A stretch of 33,041 bases of DNA from DATLYH01 sp035575035 (lineage in GTDB: Bacteria; Planctomycetota; Planctomycetia; Gemmatales; Gemmataceae), in the NCBI GenBank assembly GCA_035575035.1, contig DATLYH010000122.1:1-33041 (forward strand), read 5' to 3'. The translations under genes and the position numbers were made by a program. Under the pieces are notes generated by a model. The model did not search any database. It was not told where the DNA came from and saw only the letters and a program-made list of their open reading frames with translations. This document shows, piece after piece, positions 9,201 through 16,636 of the stretch; the first letter of the stretch is position 1; every line of letters begins with the position of its first letter.

Positions 9201-10792
9201 GTGTCCATGCCGGGACCAAAGGAAGCCACGGTGGCGCCGCCGGGGCTGACCAACTCGGTCGAGGCCGACACCGCGCCGAGGAGACTATCGAAGTAAAGCC
9301 GCTGGCCAGGGGTGCCGGTGAAGGTATAGATGTCGATCTCGCCCGGCTCGCTGATGGTGCCGTTGACGGTGCTCCCCAAGGTCAGGGCCGCGGTGGTAAT
9401 GTCAGGCGTCACGATGCGAAAGCTGTAGTTGACCGGAGCACTGGGATTGAGTCCCTGCAAGGCCAGTACATAGGTGCCGTCGCCTGGCAGGGTTGCCTCG
9501 AAGTCGTTTTGCAAGAAGGTGGCGCCGGCCACGAGTTGGTTGCCAGGCCCGAACAGGCTCCAGCCGGCACCGAACGGAACGTCCACCGACAGGCTATCAA
9601 AGAAGAGGCGCTGGCCGGCCGTGCCACTGATCCGGTACAGGTCGCTCCGCAATCCCGGGCTGAGCGCCAGAGTGCCGGAGGAGGGAATCCGAGTGTCGAG
9701 AGCCGCCGTCGCCTGGGCCGCTACGTCCAACAATCGGAAGCTGAAGTCCGGCGTGCCCGTGAGCAAGGTGCTCTCCACGATCAGATAGTGAGTGCCGGAC
9801 TCGGTCAGGGTCAGTATGCCGGAATCCGAGTCCGAGTTCTGCGAGGTCAAGACGGTACCGCTGGTGGGGCTGACCAGCCGCACATTGACCGCGTCGAAGT
9901 CATTGTCCAGGGCGTCGTAGTACAGCCGCTGCCCGACGGTGCCGGTGAACTGGTAGACCTCGGTCTGGAACGGGGCGGGGAGAGTGCCCGTCACTGTGGC
10001 ACCGAGCGTCAGGGCGGTCGCGTTGGCCGGCAGGGCCAGCAGCCGGAAACGGTAGTCGCCCGTGCTGCTGCCAGTCTGGCCCCGCACCGTCAGGGTGTAG
10101 GTCCCCGAAAGGGGCAGCACCACCGGCCCGGCCTCGGTGGAGGCGTTCAGGGCATTGAAAGGGGCGACCAGCGCATTGGTCGGGTCGCGCAGGTCCACGA
10201 CGATAGCGTCGCCGTCGATGTCCTGGGTGTCGAAGTAGACGAGTTGGCCGGCAGGGGCCGTGAAGGTGAACGGCACCTGCTGGCCGGCGGCGATGTTCCC
10301 GCTCTGCACCGTGCCCAGGCCGCCGACCGGCACGGCGAAGTCGGTCACATCGGTGAGCCGGAACACGTAGTTGATCGGGGCCGTGTGGTTCCCTTGCAGC
10401 ATCAGGATATAGGTGCCGTCGGCGGGCAGGGTCACCGTGAAATCGGTCGTCAGCGAGGGGGACGAGCCAAGCACCGACTGGTTGCCCGGTCCCAGAAGGG
10501 TCCAGGTCGCCGCGCCGGCCGATGCGGAGATGTTGTCGAAGAAGAGCCGCTGCCCGGCCGTGCCGTTAAAGCGGAAGATGTCCGTCTCCGCCCCCGGATT
10601 CAGGGTGCCGCTGACGTCAGTCGGATTCCCCTCGACAACCGCGACATCGGTCACGTTGATGGCCAGAAGGGTGAGGTCTTCAAGCTGCTCCAGCTGCGGC
10701 CGGAAGGTGCCCCGCGGCTTGCGAAGGGCCCGGCGACCCTTGCGGGGTTGGCTCAGGCGGCCGGCTAGCTGGCGCAGTGTGGAGAAGAACAT
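3215..10792 (-). CDS. Giant exported protein: 18 PPC-like repeats, Calx-beta, cohesin-dockerin-cohesin
   Basis: A 2525-residue surface or secreted protein. ATG 10792 is preceded by AAAGGAG at 10798-10804. The N-terminus is basic and ends in RPQLEQLEDLTLLA, the planctomycete LEPLEDR-like motif of large exported proteins. Residues from about 45 to 1885 hold 18 beta-sandwich repeats of about 103 residues resembling the bacterial pre-peptidase C-terminal (PPC) domain; each has a core like DLYRFTGTAGQRLFFD, then LPADGTYVLALQG and NYSFRIV. Two subtypes alternate (LFGPANQ and VSPSG). A Calx-beta domain follows (about 1890-1992, ending TGTITDDDG), then an Ig-like stretch (about 1993-2105), a cohesin-like domain (about 2113-2247), a dockerin-like pair (GDSNANGRYSAGD and GDITDNAAVTTFD, about 2249-2310) and a second cohesin-like domain (about 2330-2482). 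Likely adhesive or structural; no catalytic residues were seen. Confidence 0.9.
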   Translation of the reverse strand: MFFSTLRQLAGRLSQPRKGRRALRKPRGTFRPQLEQLEDLTLLAINVTDVAVVEGNPTDVSGTLNPGAETDIFRFNGTAGQRLFFDNISASAGAATWTLLGPGNQSVLGSSPSLTTDFTVTLPADGTYILMLQGNHTAPINYVFRLTDVTDFAVPVGGLGTVQSGNIAAGQQVPFTFTAPAGQLVYFDTQDIDGDAIVVDLRDPTNALVAPFNALNASTEAGPVVLPLSGTYTLTVRGQTGSSTGDYRFRLLALPANATALTLGATVTGTLPAPFQTEVYQFTGTVGQRLYYDALDNDFDAVNVRLVSPTSGTVLTSQNSDSDSGILTLTESGTHYLIVESTLLTGTPDFSFRLLDVAAQATAALDTRIPSSGTLALSPGLRSDLYRISGTAGQRLFFDSLSVDVPFGAGWSLFGPGNQLVAGATFLQNDFEATLPGDGTYVLALQGLNPSAPVNYSFRIVTPDITTAALTLGSTVNGTISEPGEIDIYTFTGTPGQRLYFDSLLGAVSASTELVSPGGATVASFGPGMDTGPVTLTEAGTYRLVIDGFGDSTGSYSFRLLDVAVQPTATLDTTLNGTLDPGVEADLYRIGGTAGQRLFFDNLTTVSGSGTWQLFGPANQFIAGGALGLQSDFEATLPTDGTYVLALQGLNPSAPVNYSFRIVTPDTTTVALTLGNTISATISEPGEIDVYTFTGAIGQRLYFDSLGAVVNAAVSLVSPNSFTVFSGDPNRDGDPVTLPEAGTYKLIIDGTGDATGSYGFRLLDVAAQPTVALDTLVNGMLNPGMESALYRLTGTADLRLFFDSLSVSPTPSGTILWSLFGPDNQIVARSGVNLGNDFLTTLPTAGTYVLAVAPFSANPSVINYSFRIVTPDTTVMPLTLGVEVTAALSEPGEVDVYTFTGSVGQRLYFDQTGPFPGNGAADLTSPSGRTVFGVNISADSLEPVTLREAGTYRLTFQAIGDPTGSYRFRLLDVAAQPTLPLGTTVNGTLDPGWQTHLYTFTGTAGQRLLFDSLLDPMSPGSNWVLFGPANQVVGSAASLAADFTAVLPLGGTYVLAVRGSGNSPVSYRFQVLDQSEPPVTPSGFDVIRSGNLAAGVQTQFTYAASAGQVIYFDTQDIDFDSVQVELRDPGNTQVFVLNASSEGFPLPLTLTRSGTYTLTVRNLDTTAAGDYRFRLLALPANTTDLPLATVVNGTLPNFETDIFRFTGAIGQRIYLDSFDTDFENVSIWLYQPSNRLITVDNASNDGFPLTLEEAGTHYLIVDGRQAGTPNYSFRLLDVSAQPTVALDTTVNGTLNPGVESDLYRFIGTAGQRLFFDNLSVSVPFGGYWRLSGPSDDFINLEFFFLQNDFEVTLPADGPYVLVLGGTNTSGPVNYSFRIVTPDTTTAALTLGSTVNGTISEPGEIDIYTFTGTPGQRLFFDGLATAVNGTATLIAPSGLTVFTTAAASDSDPVTLTESGTYRLVIDGTGDSTGGYSFRLLDVAVQPTATLDTTLNGTLDPGVEADLYRIGGTAGQRLFFDNLTTVSGSGTWQLFGPANQFVASNSLGFDFEATLPTDGTYVLALQGLNPSAPVNYSFRIVTPDTTTVALTLGSTVNGTISEPGEIDVYTFTSTIGQRLFFDTLGAAETAFFAVTLQSPSGATVITTAPASDLGPFTLPEAGTYRLVFDYPGENTGSYSFRLLDVAAPPVATVTLDTTVTDAVNPGLEADLYRFSGTAGQRLFFDSLLVPSGSGTWQLFGPANQFVASNTLGFDFEATLPADGTYVLALQGLNPSAPVNYSFRIVTPDTTTTPLTLGNTISATISEPGEIDIYTFTGTIGQRLFFDSLPTAPMVNGTATLVSPSGVTLFTIGAGSDAGPITLVETGTYRLVIDGADDSTGPYSFRLFDLAVQPALTAERTFAVFTVSLSAASTQTVMVQFATSNVEAQARVDYQPASGTLTFAPGTTTRTIAVPVIRDTAPEPDEAFLLTLSNPVNDTLGDGQATGTITDDDGLTTLVVSSFTPTSTGFRATFSRVLQTAGLNLYDTETGGLGPTDVTLTGPAGTVLGSLAIDLGDRRITFIQTGGVLAPGTYMVTLRSGATGFRSLNGGLLDGNSDNTPGDNYTTTFMVPAPAAVTVSVPDFTRGPGQSVDVPATSTANDLPLRLSGSAGVTALRLTLRYDPALLSITAAAAVPTGATTTLTPLAPDLVQIDFNTGTALPADAGDFVRLVAVVPADAPYGRKHVLDLTVTQVTGVASALDDDGIHVVGYLGDSNANGRYSAGDAQRLQRVAVGLDQGFLAFPLADPRLVGDITDNAAVTTFDAVRVLQEIVGLDRPEIPPLPANPPAVIPTGADPLLSIPKTLRARRGRVVVVPVNLDVSDGLESADLAISYDTRRLEVVEVRRGSLTHDFDLFATNVDPAAGTIRAGLGRAAGPVSGRGSGSVLLIAFRIKARAPAGQAAINLRAGLGPTVTQLNDGTLDLNPDPSDQAGDALDGAILVRKGRRAAQDGRMVSAAAIDEVFRRFGGDVVSALDSSGIRSRRLRRA

Positions 10793-11227
10793 AGCGGCTC
10801 CTTTAAAACCGGCGAACGTTGGGGACACCTGTATGAAGCTGGGGCGATGGGGACAAGAAAGGAAAAATGGTGATCGCCATCGGGGAGAAGATCACAGTCT
10901 CGGGACCGGGGCGACCTCACAAGAAGCCAGGTAAGGGGCTGCTGACCGGCGATTGTATCAAGGATTCCGGACCAATGCATGCACAAGGCATACCGCGCCG
11001 GAAGATTCCCGGGGGCCGGTCCTTTCGCCGCTTAACTTGTTGTTGCCCGGCTGGATAGGATGGCAGCGCCGGGCCGCGGCGGCGCAAGCAGAAGGCGGCC
11101 GGACGGGGCCTTTTCGTCCCTGTGTTAAGGTTGCTTAACGTCGTGTTGCCGGACGTTTACGGGAGGATAGGATGGCAGCGCCTCGACCGGCCGGGGAGTG
11201 GGCCGCTCCTGCGGGCCGGTGTACCCC
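10793..11227. other. Intergenic region with duplicated 18-base block
   Basis: No gene is supported here. It carries the 5' region of the giant gene and an imperfect direct duplication: the 18-mer GGATAGGATGGCAGCGCC occurs exactly at 11053-11070 and 11165-11182, each preceded by a related stretch (GCTTAAC, GTTG, then GCC). The unit is about 45-50 bases and the copies are 112 bases apart. A second short repeat, CGCCTCGACCGGCCGG, begins at about 11179 and again at about 11232. No convincing promoter for the giant gene was found. Confidence 0.5.
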
Positions 11228-12904
11228 TCAACGCCTCGACCGGCCGGCGTCAGCCGGCCGCTCGCTATGCGTTAGCGGCGGCGCGTTGCGCATCTCGACC
11301 ACAGCGATGTCGCACAGGCCGAACGGCGTCTCCCCCGCCAGCTGGGCGACCTTCTTCGACAGCCAGTTGGGGAGTCCCGGCACGTCGCCCAAAGCGAAGT
11401 GCTTTTCCTTGACGATGTGCACCTCCGGCGGCAGTGCCTGCCGCAGGCCGCGCAGCGAGCTGCGGTGGGTGCAGAGGACCACGGTGCGAGGCTGCTGCCG
11501 GACCACATAGCGAAGCACCTCGATGTCCCGGCTGCGGATGTTGCGCAGGTCATCCCGCCCCAGGTAGAAGGCGAGTGAATCCACATTGCGTGGATAACAG
11601 ATCACCGGCACCCGCGGATCGGCCAGGAAAGCACGCACCTCCTCCGGCCGGCTCATCGGCGAGCGATACCAGGCGTACCACGGCACCAGCACGTGATGCC
11701 CCAGACAGAGCAGCCCGAACGTCGTCGCCGCCGCTGCTGCCGGCCAACGCGAGTGACGCCAGTGGCTGACGGCCAGGTAATACCCCACCGCCAGGGCCAG
11801 CGGCGGAAAGGCAGGTAGCACATAGGTCGGCAGCTTGCTCCCGGACAGCGAGAAGAACAGCACGCACCAGCCGCCGGCCAGCAACAAGAAGCCCAACTCC
11901 GGACAGCGCCGGCGGGCCGCGTGCCTCTCCCCCGAAACCAGGAAGCGCAGGAACGGCACCGCCAGCAAGGTCGCCGGCAGCAGCCCCGCCAGGAGCACCG
12001 GCGCATAGTACCAGACCGGCTGGATGTGATCGAACGGTTGCAGGAAGCGCAGGATGTTGTGCTGCCAGAGGAAGTAAGGAGCGAACGTCGGCTGTCGCAG
12101 GCAGATGGCGACATACCACGGCAGCACCACCGCCAGCAGTACCGCCGCAAACGCCAGCAGCCCAGGCCAGCCGACCCGGCTGCCGCCGTTCAACTGCCGG
12201 TAGACCCACAGCGGCGGCGCCAGCAGCACCAGCGCCACCGGCCCTTTGGTCAACACGCCCAGCCCGCACGCCAGGGCCGCCAGCAGCCACCACCCCCACC
12301 GCCGTCGCGGACCCCGCACCGCCTCGAAGGCGCCGAGGATCGCCAAGGTCACCCACAAGGTCAGCAGTCCGTCCAGGATCAGCAGCCGGCCCATGCCGAT
12401 GAACCCCGGCGCCAGGCAGAGTACCAGGCTGCCCCAAAGCGCGGCCCGCTCCCCCAGACTGCGCCGGCCAAGTAAGAATGCCGTCAGCACGCTGCCATGT
12501 ACCGCCAGTGCCGGCACCAGCCGGGCTGCCCAGTCATGGACGCCGAAGAGCAGATAGCTCCCCATCACCAGCCAGTACAGCAGCGGCGGCTTGTCGAGGT
12601 ATGGCTCTCCCTGCAAATAGGGAATGACCCACTCGCCGCGCAAAAGCATCTCGCGCGGAATCTGGGCATAGCGCCCCTCGTCCGGCTCGAACAGGTGGAA
12701 CGACAGACAGGGGTAGAGGAGCACGCCGGGAATGACCAGGATCACCAGCAGCACAAGCCAGCGGCGGCGGACCGGCTGCGGCGGCGCGTGCCCGGGGAAA
12801 AGGGTCTGCCGCCAGAGCAACGGCAGACAAGCGAGCACAGAACGAGGAAGCGGAGGATGCGAGCGCGCAACAGCGGCGCCCGCCGGCTCATCCAGGCACA
12901 GCAT
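11228..12904 (-). CDS. ArnT/PMT-like integral membrane glycosyltransferase
   Basis: A 558-residue polytopic membrane protein of the GT-C fold, similar to ArnT and dolichyl-phosphate-mannose protein mannosyltransferases (PMT_2). It should transfer a sugar from a polyprenyl-phosphate donor to lipid A, protein or another envelope acceptor on the periplasmic side. The first periplasmic loop has the family signature FEPDEGRYAQIPREM at about 72-86, with the putative catalytic acidic pair D75/E76, followed by GEPYLDKPPLLYWL. About 10-12 hydrophobic segments follow to residue about 410, then a soluble C-terminal domain. The last residues (ERPADAGRSRR) are encoded by a palindromic repeat at 11241-11260, so the natural C-terminus may have been changed by repeat insertion. 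ATG 12904 has only a weak GGGA site upstream. Confidence 0.87.
   Translation of the reverse strand: MLCLDEPAGAAVARSHPPLPRSVLACLPLLWRQTLFPGHAPPQPVRRRWLVLLVILVIPGVLLYPCLSFHLFEPDEGRYAQIPREMLLRGEWVIPYLQGEPYLDKPPLLYWLVMGSYLLFGVHDWAARLVPALAVHGSVLTAFLLGRRSLGERAALWGSLVLCLAPGFIGMGRLLILDGLLTLWVTLAILGAFEAVRGPRRRWGWWLLAALACGLGVLTKGPVALVLLAPPLWVYRQLNGGSRVGWPGLLAFAAVLLAVVLPWYVAICLRQPTFAPYFLWQHNILRFLQPFDHIQPVWYYAPVLLAGLLPATLLAVPFLRFLVSGERHAARRRCPELGFLLLAGGWCVLFFSLSGSKLPTYVLPAFPPLALAVGYYLAVSHWRHSRWPAAAAATTFGLLCLGHHVLVPWYAWYRSPMSRPEEVRAFLADPRVPVICYPRNVDSLAFYLGRDDLRNIRSRDIEVLRYVVRQQPRTVVLCTHRSSLRGLRQALPPEVHIVKEKHFALGDVPGLPNWLSKKVAQLAGETPFGLCDIAVVEMRNAPPLTHSERPADAGRSRR
11241..11280. repeat. GC-rich palindrome of the GGCTRACGCC family
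   Basis: CGGCCGGC (11241-11248) and GCCGGCCG (11253-11260) form a perfect 8-bp stem with the four-base loop GTCA. A related GCGTTAGCGGC follows at about 11270-11280. The same stem and four-base-loop design (loop TAAC or TGAC) appears at 16335-16400. This copy lies within the last codons of the ArnT-like gene. Confidence 0.6.
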
Positions 12905-13051
12905 GGCGGTCCCTGCCGATGGCAGTTGGGCAACGGCGAGATGATGCCAGAGTCGGCGTCAGGGGTCAATCCATCTCGCCTCCCCGCCGCGAGCAAGATT
13001 GGTTATGTTTGCCGAGGGAAGGTGGTGAGGCCGCCTCCGGAAGACTCAGGA

Positions 13052-13546
13052 ATGAGGCCAATCATGAAGGGTTTCTACCACTGCCTGTCGGTCGTGGTCA
13101 TCCTGGGGACAATATGCCGGGCCAGCGCCGCCGACGAGCCGGCGCTGAAGCTGTCCGAAGAGGAGCGGGTCATCCTCGAATGGACCAACCGGGAGCGCGA
13201 GAAGAAGAAGTTGCCGGCGTTGCAGCCGAACCCGCTGCTGTTCGCCGTGGCTCGATCACACTCGGCGAACATGGCCCGCCAGAAAAAAATGAGCCACGAA
13301 CTTGACGGCAAGAACCCCGCACAGCGCGTCCTGGAAGCCGGCTACGATTATGCAGAAGTCGGTGAGAACCTCGCAGCGGGAGACGGCCCCGTGCCGGAAT
13401 TCTTCACGCTATGGCTGAAGTCGCCCCCTCACCGGGCCAACCTCTTGGGGGAGCTCTACCGGGAGATCGGCATCGGCCTGGCCCGCGACGACAAGGGACA
13501 GATCTACTGCACCGTCGTCTTCGGTACTCCGCGCCAAAAGCGCTGA
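13052..13546 (+). CDS. Secreted CAP-domain (SCP/YkwD-like) protein
   Basis: A 164-residue exported protein. The signal peptide is MKGFYHCLSVVVILGTICRASA, with probable cleavage before ADEP. The mature part is one CAP domain (cysteine-rich secretory protein/antigen 5/PR-1 superfamily): LEWTNREREKKKLPAL forms the first helix, ARSHSANMA carries the first conserved His, GENLAAG is the central CAP motif and SPPHRANLL the second His motif, ending in a beta strand (IYCTVVFGTPR). Bacterial CAP proteins act outside the cytoplasm with roles poorly known. Two starts are possible: ATG 13052 with GGAAG 8 bases upstream, or ATG 13064 with GAGG 6 bases upstream; both give the same mature protein. It is transcribed away from the ArnT-like gene. 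Confidence 0.85.
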   Translation: MRPIMKGFYHCLSVVVILGTICRASAADEPALKLSEEERVILEWTNREREKKKLPALQPNPLLFAVARSHSANMARQKKMSHELDGKNPAQRVLEAGYDYAEVGENLAAGDGPVPEFFTLWLKSPPHRANLLGELYREIGIGLARDDKGQIYCTVVFGTPRQKR

Positions 13547-13680
13547 CCGAGGTGCCATCCTTCTCAGGTCCCGCGCTCGCGCAGCTCCCGACGCTTGACC
13601 TGGCCCGACGCAGCTTTGGACAGGGCCGACGAAGGCACGCTTGCCAGGTCATCGGCGGTCTGGGCCGGCCAATTATGTCC

Positions 13681-13710
13681 TTGCCCGCCCTGCAAGTCCC
13701 CTGCTACGAT
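13681..13710 (+). promoter_or_regulatory. Possible sigma70-type promoter for the kinase gene
   Basis: TTGCCC at 13681-13686 and TACGAT at 13705-13710 are 18 bases apart, each matching the consensus at four of six positions. They lie about 48 bases before ATG 13758. Weak, by-eye evidence. Confidence 0.25.
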
Positions 13711-13757
13711 AAACCAACGTCGCCCTGTCTCGAGGGAGCGGGCGCCGGTCCATAACC

Positions 13758-16265
13758 ATGACTTCGTCGGGCAGGATCTGGATGTCCACCTCCAGCGGTT
13801 TAGGAACCCTCCCTGCGATTGAGTGGAGCCGTTTCCAGGCAATTGCCGAACGTTTCGAGCAGGCCTGGCGCCAGGGCAAGTCGGTAGACGTGGGGGCGTT
13901 CCTGCCTCCGGTCGGCGACCCGCTCCGGCCAGTGGTGTTGCGCGAGCTAATCAAGCTCGACCTCAGTCTGCGCTGGCAACACAGCCAACCGCGCACCCTG
14001 GAAGACTACCTGAAGGAATTCCCCGAACTGGGGAGCGCTCAGACGATCGCCGCCGACCTGATCTTCGAAGAATACCGGGTGCGCCATCGCTACGGCGACA
14101 AGCCGACCCTGGAAGTCTACAAGGACCGCTTCCCAAGCCAGTACACCGAGCTCCAGCAGCTGGAAAGCAACCAGCCGGTGACTCAGGCCCGGCTCGACCC
14201 TACCCCTACTTCCCCCCAGCACGCCACGCCGTTGCACTCCCCCGGCCCGCTGCTGACGGTGCAGGGCGGTCAGAGCCAGCTGATGCCGGTCGGCGGCTAT
14301 CGGCTGCTCCGGCGTATCGGCTCGGGCGGCTTCGGCGAGGTCTGGAGCGCCGAGGCCCCCGGCGGCGTCCCGGTGGCGGTCAAGATCATCTTCCGCCCCC
14401 TCGACCATGAGGACGCCAAGCAGGAGCTGAAGGCGCTGGAGATGATCAAGCGCCTGCACCACCGCTTCCTGCTCCAGACGCACGCCTTCTGGTCGCTGCA
14501 AGATCGGCTCATCGTCGTCATGGACCTGGCCGACGGCAGCCTGCGCAGTCGGGACCAGGAGTGCCGTCGGGATGGCTTGTCCGGCATCCCTGTGGCGGAG
14601 CTGCTCCGCTACTTCGGCGAGGCGGCCCAGGCCCTGGACTACCTGCACAGCCAAAAACTGGTCCACCGCGACATCAAGCCGGACAACATCCTGTTGCAGA
14701 GCGGCCATGCCCTGGTGGCCGACTTCGGCCTGGCCCGGACGCACATCACCCAGCGCTCCGGCAGTGCGCCGCTGGCCGGCACCCTCCCCTACATGGCGCC
14801 GGAGGTCTTTCGCGGCAAGGTCCACTACCACAGCGACCAATACAGCCTGGCCGCGACCTACGCCGAGCTGCGCCTCGGCCGCCGCCCGTTCGGAGGCGAC
14901 GATCTGGTCGAGGTCATGCGCAACCATTGTGAACGGCCGCCAGACCTCAGCGGGCTGACAGAGGCCGAGCAGCAGGTGCTCTTGAAAGCCCTGGCCAAGG
15001 ACCACAAACAGCGCTACCGCAGCTGCCAGGAGTTTGTCCAGGCGCTGGAGCAGGCCCTGCTGGAGCGGCCCTCTCCGCCGCCGCCGCGGCGCTGGCGGTC
15101 GGGGGCCCTGCTGGCGCTGGCCACCTCCTTGCTGTCGATCTTTCTTGTCTGGGTCATAGTCCCGCGATTCTTCCGCGCGGTGGAGCTGGTGCCGCCCGAG
15201 CCGATCGAGATCCGGGCGGAGGGGGAGGGAGAAACGATCCGGATCCGCGCCACACGCCGCTGGTTCAAAGACCCAATCCCGCTGCTCTTCCCGGACCTGC
15301 CCAAAGGTGTGGTCGTGTCCCAGGGCGCTGTCATCCCCGCCGACAGCGACGACATTGAGGTCCAGCTTCTGGCCGACCGCACCGCCCGGCCAGGCACCCG
15401 TACGGTCACAGTCCGGGCCGAGGCGGCCAACCAGCCCGAGGTGACCTTCCCCCTTACCATCCACCAAGGACATTGGGAGCCGAACTGGGAGGTCGTGCCC
15501 GGTGCCGAGCCTGTCCAGGACGCGACCGGCAAATGGTATTACCGGCAGATCGACGTGCGGCGCGGCGGTCAGCGGGTCCGGTTCCTCCTCGTCGAGAAGC
15601 TCGCGACCGACGACCCGGCCATCTCGTGCTCGTTCTACATCATGCGGGACAAGGTGAGTAACGGACTGTTCCAGGCGGCCGTCGGGGACCCGGAGTTTGA
15701 GAAGCTGCTCGCGCGCTTCGCTGGCTGCCATGAGAAAGCGGTTCAGAGAAAGTGGCCGCAGCCGCCCCCCGACGGAGCCAAGGACTGGAACAACCTTCCG
15801 ATGCTCAACGCGACCGCGGCGGAAGCCCACGCCTTCGCCTTATGGCTGGGAGGCAAACTGCCGACCGACTCGCAGTGGTGGAAAGCGGCCGGGGCCCGCC
15901 ACCCGGATTGGAAAAGCCCCGGACCCTTCCGCCCCGTGGTGAGGCCGTTGGTTGCCGTGGGCATTCCCCAGGCTATGCCCATGGGGGAGGACACCGATGA
16001 CGTGGGGCCCTACGGCTGCCGGTACATGGCCGGCAACGGCCTGGAGTGGACGCGCACCGAACACATCACCAACGCCGACTGGACGGAGCGGCTCGCGGGC
16101 CAGGCCCTCCCGTCCAACATCGACATTCTGTTGACCGGCCGCGAGTACCATTTTCCCCAGCCGTTGCTCTTCAAAGACCGCGACGATCGGCCCCGGGAAA
16201 CCGAGCGCTTCTCCTACGTGCCTCGCGGCGACATCGGCTTCCGGGTCGTGATCGAACTCCGCTAA
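13758..16265 (+). CDS. Membrane Ser/Thr protein kinase fused to FGE/SUMF1-like domain
   Basis: An 835-residue Hanks-type kinase. An N-terminal helical region (about 20-140) precedes the kinase domain at about 180-435: glycine loop GSGGFGEVW (188-196), ATP lysine in VAVKI (K209), catalytic HRDIKPDN (303-310), DFG (322-324) and APE (347-349), so it should be active. One transmembrane segment (about 448-469) puts the C-terminus outside the cytoplasm. Residues about 475-565 look Ig-like, and about 590-835 resemble the formylglycine-generating-enzyme fold (LPMLNATAAEAHAFALWLGGKLPTD, GNGLEWTRTE, RGDIGFRVV). The usual RGGSW segment and catalytic cysteines of FGE are not seen, so this part is probably a binding or sensor domain. 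An alternative start, ATG 13782, has the better ribosome site (AGGA, spacing 5). The signal sensed and kinase targets are unknown. Confidence 0.88.
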   Translation: MTSSGRIWMSTSSGLGTLPAIEWSRFQAIAERFEQAWRQGKSVDVGAFLPPVGDPLRPVVLRELIKLDLSLRWQHSQPRTLEDYLKEFPELGSAQTIAADLIFEEYRVRHRYGDKPTLEVYKDRFPSQYTELQQLESNQPVTQARLDPTPTSPQHATPLHSPGPLLTVQGGQSQLMPVGGYRLLRRIGSGGFGEVWSAEAPGGVPVAVKIIFRPLDHEDAKQELKALEMIKRLHHRFLLQTHAFWSLQDRLIVVMDLADGSLRSRDQECRRDGLSGIPVAELLRYFGEAAQALDYLHSQKLVHRDIKPDNILLQSGHALVADFGLARTHITQRSGSAPLAGTLPYMAPEVFRGKVHYHSDQYSLAATYAELRLGRRPFGGDDLVEVMRNHCERPPDLSGLTEAEQQVLLKALAKDHKQRYRSCQEFVQALEQALLERPSPPPPRRWRSGALLALATSLLSIFLVWVIVPRFFRAVELVPPEPIEIRAEGEGETIRIRATRRWFKDPIPLLFPDLPKGVVVSQGAVIPADSDDIEVQLLADRTARPGTRTVTVRAEAANQPEVTFPLTIHQGHWEPNWEVVPGAEPVQDATGKWYYRQIDVRRGGQRVRFLLVEKLATDDPAISCSFYIMRDKVSNGLFQAAVGDPEFEKLLARFAGCHEKAVQRKWPQPPPDGAKDWNNLPMLNATAAEAHAFALWLGGKLPTDSQWWKAAGARHPDWKSPGPFRPVVRPLVAVGIPQAMPMGEDTDDVGPYGCRYMAGNGLEWTRTEHITNADWTERLAGQALPSNIDILLTGREYHFPQPLLFKDRDDRPRETERFSYVPRGDIGFRVVIELR

Positions 16266-16636
16266 CCCCGGAATGTCGGGCCGGGATACCTCCCCTCTGC
16301 TCGGTCATCCCAAGCAGCCGCCCAGGGCTGGCGAACGGCCGGCTAACGCCGGTCGGTGAGTCTACCGGCGGGCTGACGCCGCGCTGCTCGCCGGCCGCTG
16401 CGTCTGACATTTTTCCGAGAATCTTCCCGACGGGCGCAGGGCGGTCCGAATGCCCAGAGCGTGCCGAAACCGCGTTGGAAGAAAGCGCGGCGAAGGCTGG
16501 GGGCCGTTTACCGGGAGTTTGGTTGGTGGCCGGGTCGGAGGTCCAACTGACAAAAATGCGCGCGGCCATCATCCTCCTCGGGCGGTCCCGTGGCTCAGTT
16601 TCCTGCGCCGGGCGCGGCAGCCAAGGGGCCTGTTCC
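16266..16636. repeat. Convergent intergenic region with GGCTRACGCC palindromes
   Basis: No gene is supported between the kinase gene and the WD40 gene, which converge here. GGCCGGCTAACGCCGGTC (about 16338-16355) folds with a TAAC loop, and GGCGGGCTGACGCCGCG (about 16366-16382) carries the TGAC version. Both belong to the palindrome family seen at 11241-11280. Their position between convergent genes fits a bidirectional terminator or a REP-like element, but no T-tracts are present. Confidence 0.5.

Noticed and set aside
8849..10768. A 639-codon plus-strand ORF opposite the giant gene
   Set aside because: It is antisense to the PPC repeats, repeats with the same period, and has no domain; the strong ribosome site and signals belong to the minus-strand gene.
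13947..15830. A 627-codon minus-strand ORF over the kinase gene
   Set aside because: The plus strand encodes clear kinase motifs (HRDIKPDN, DFG, APE); the antisense frame is a GC-rich shadow.
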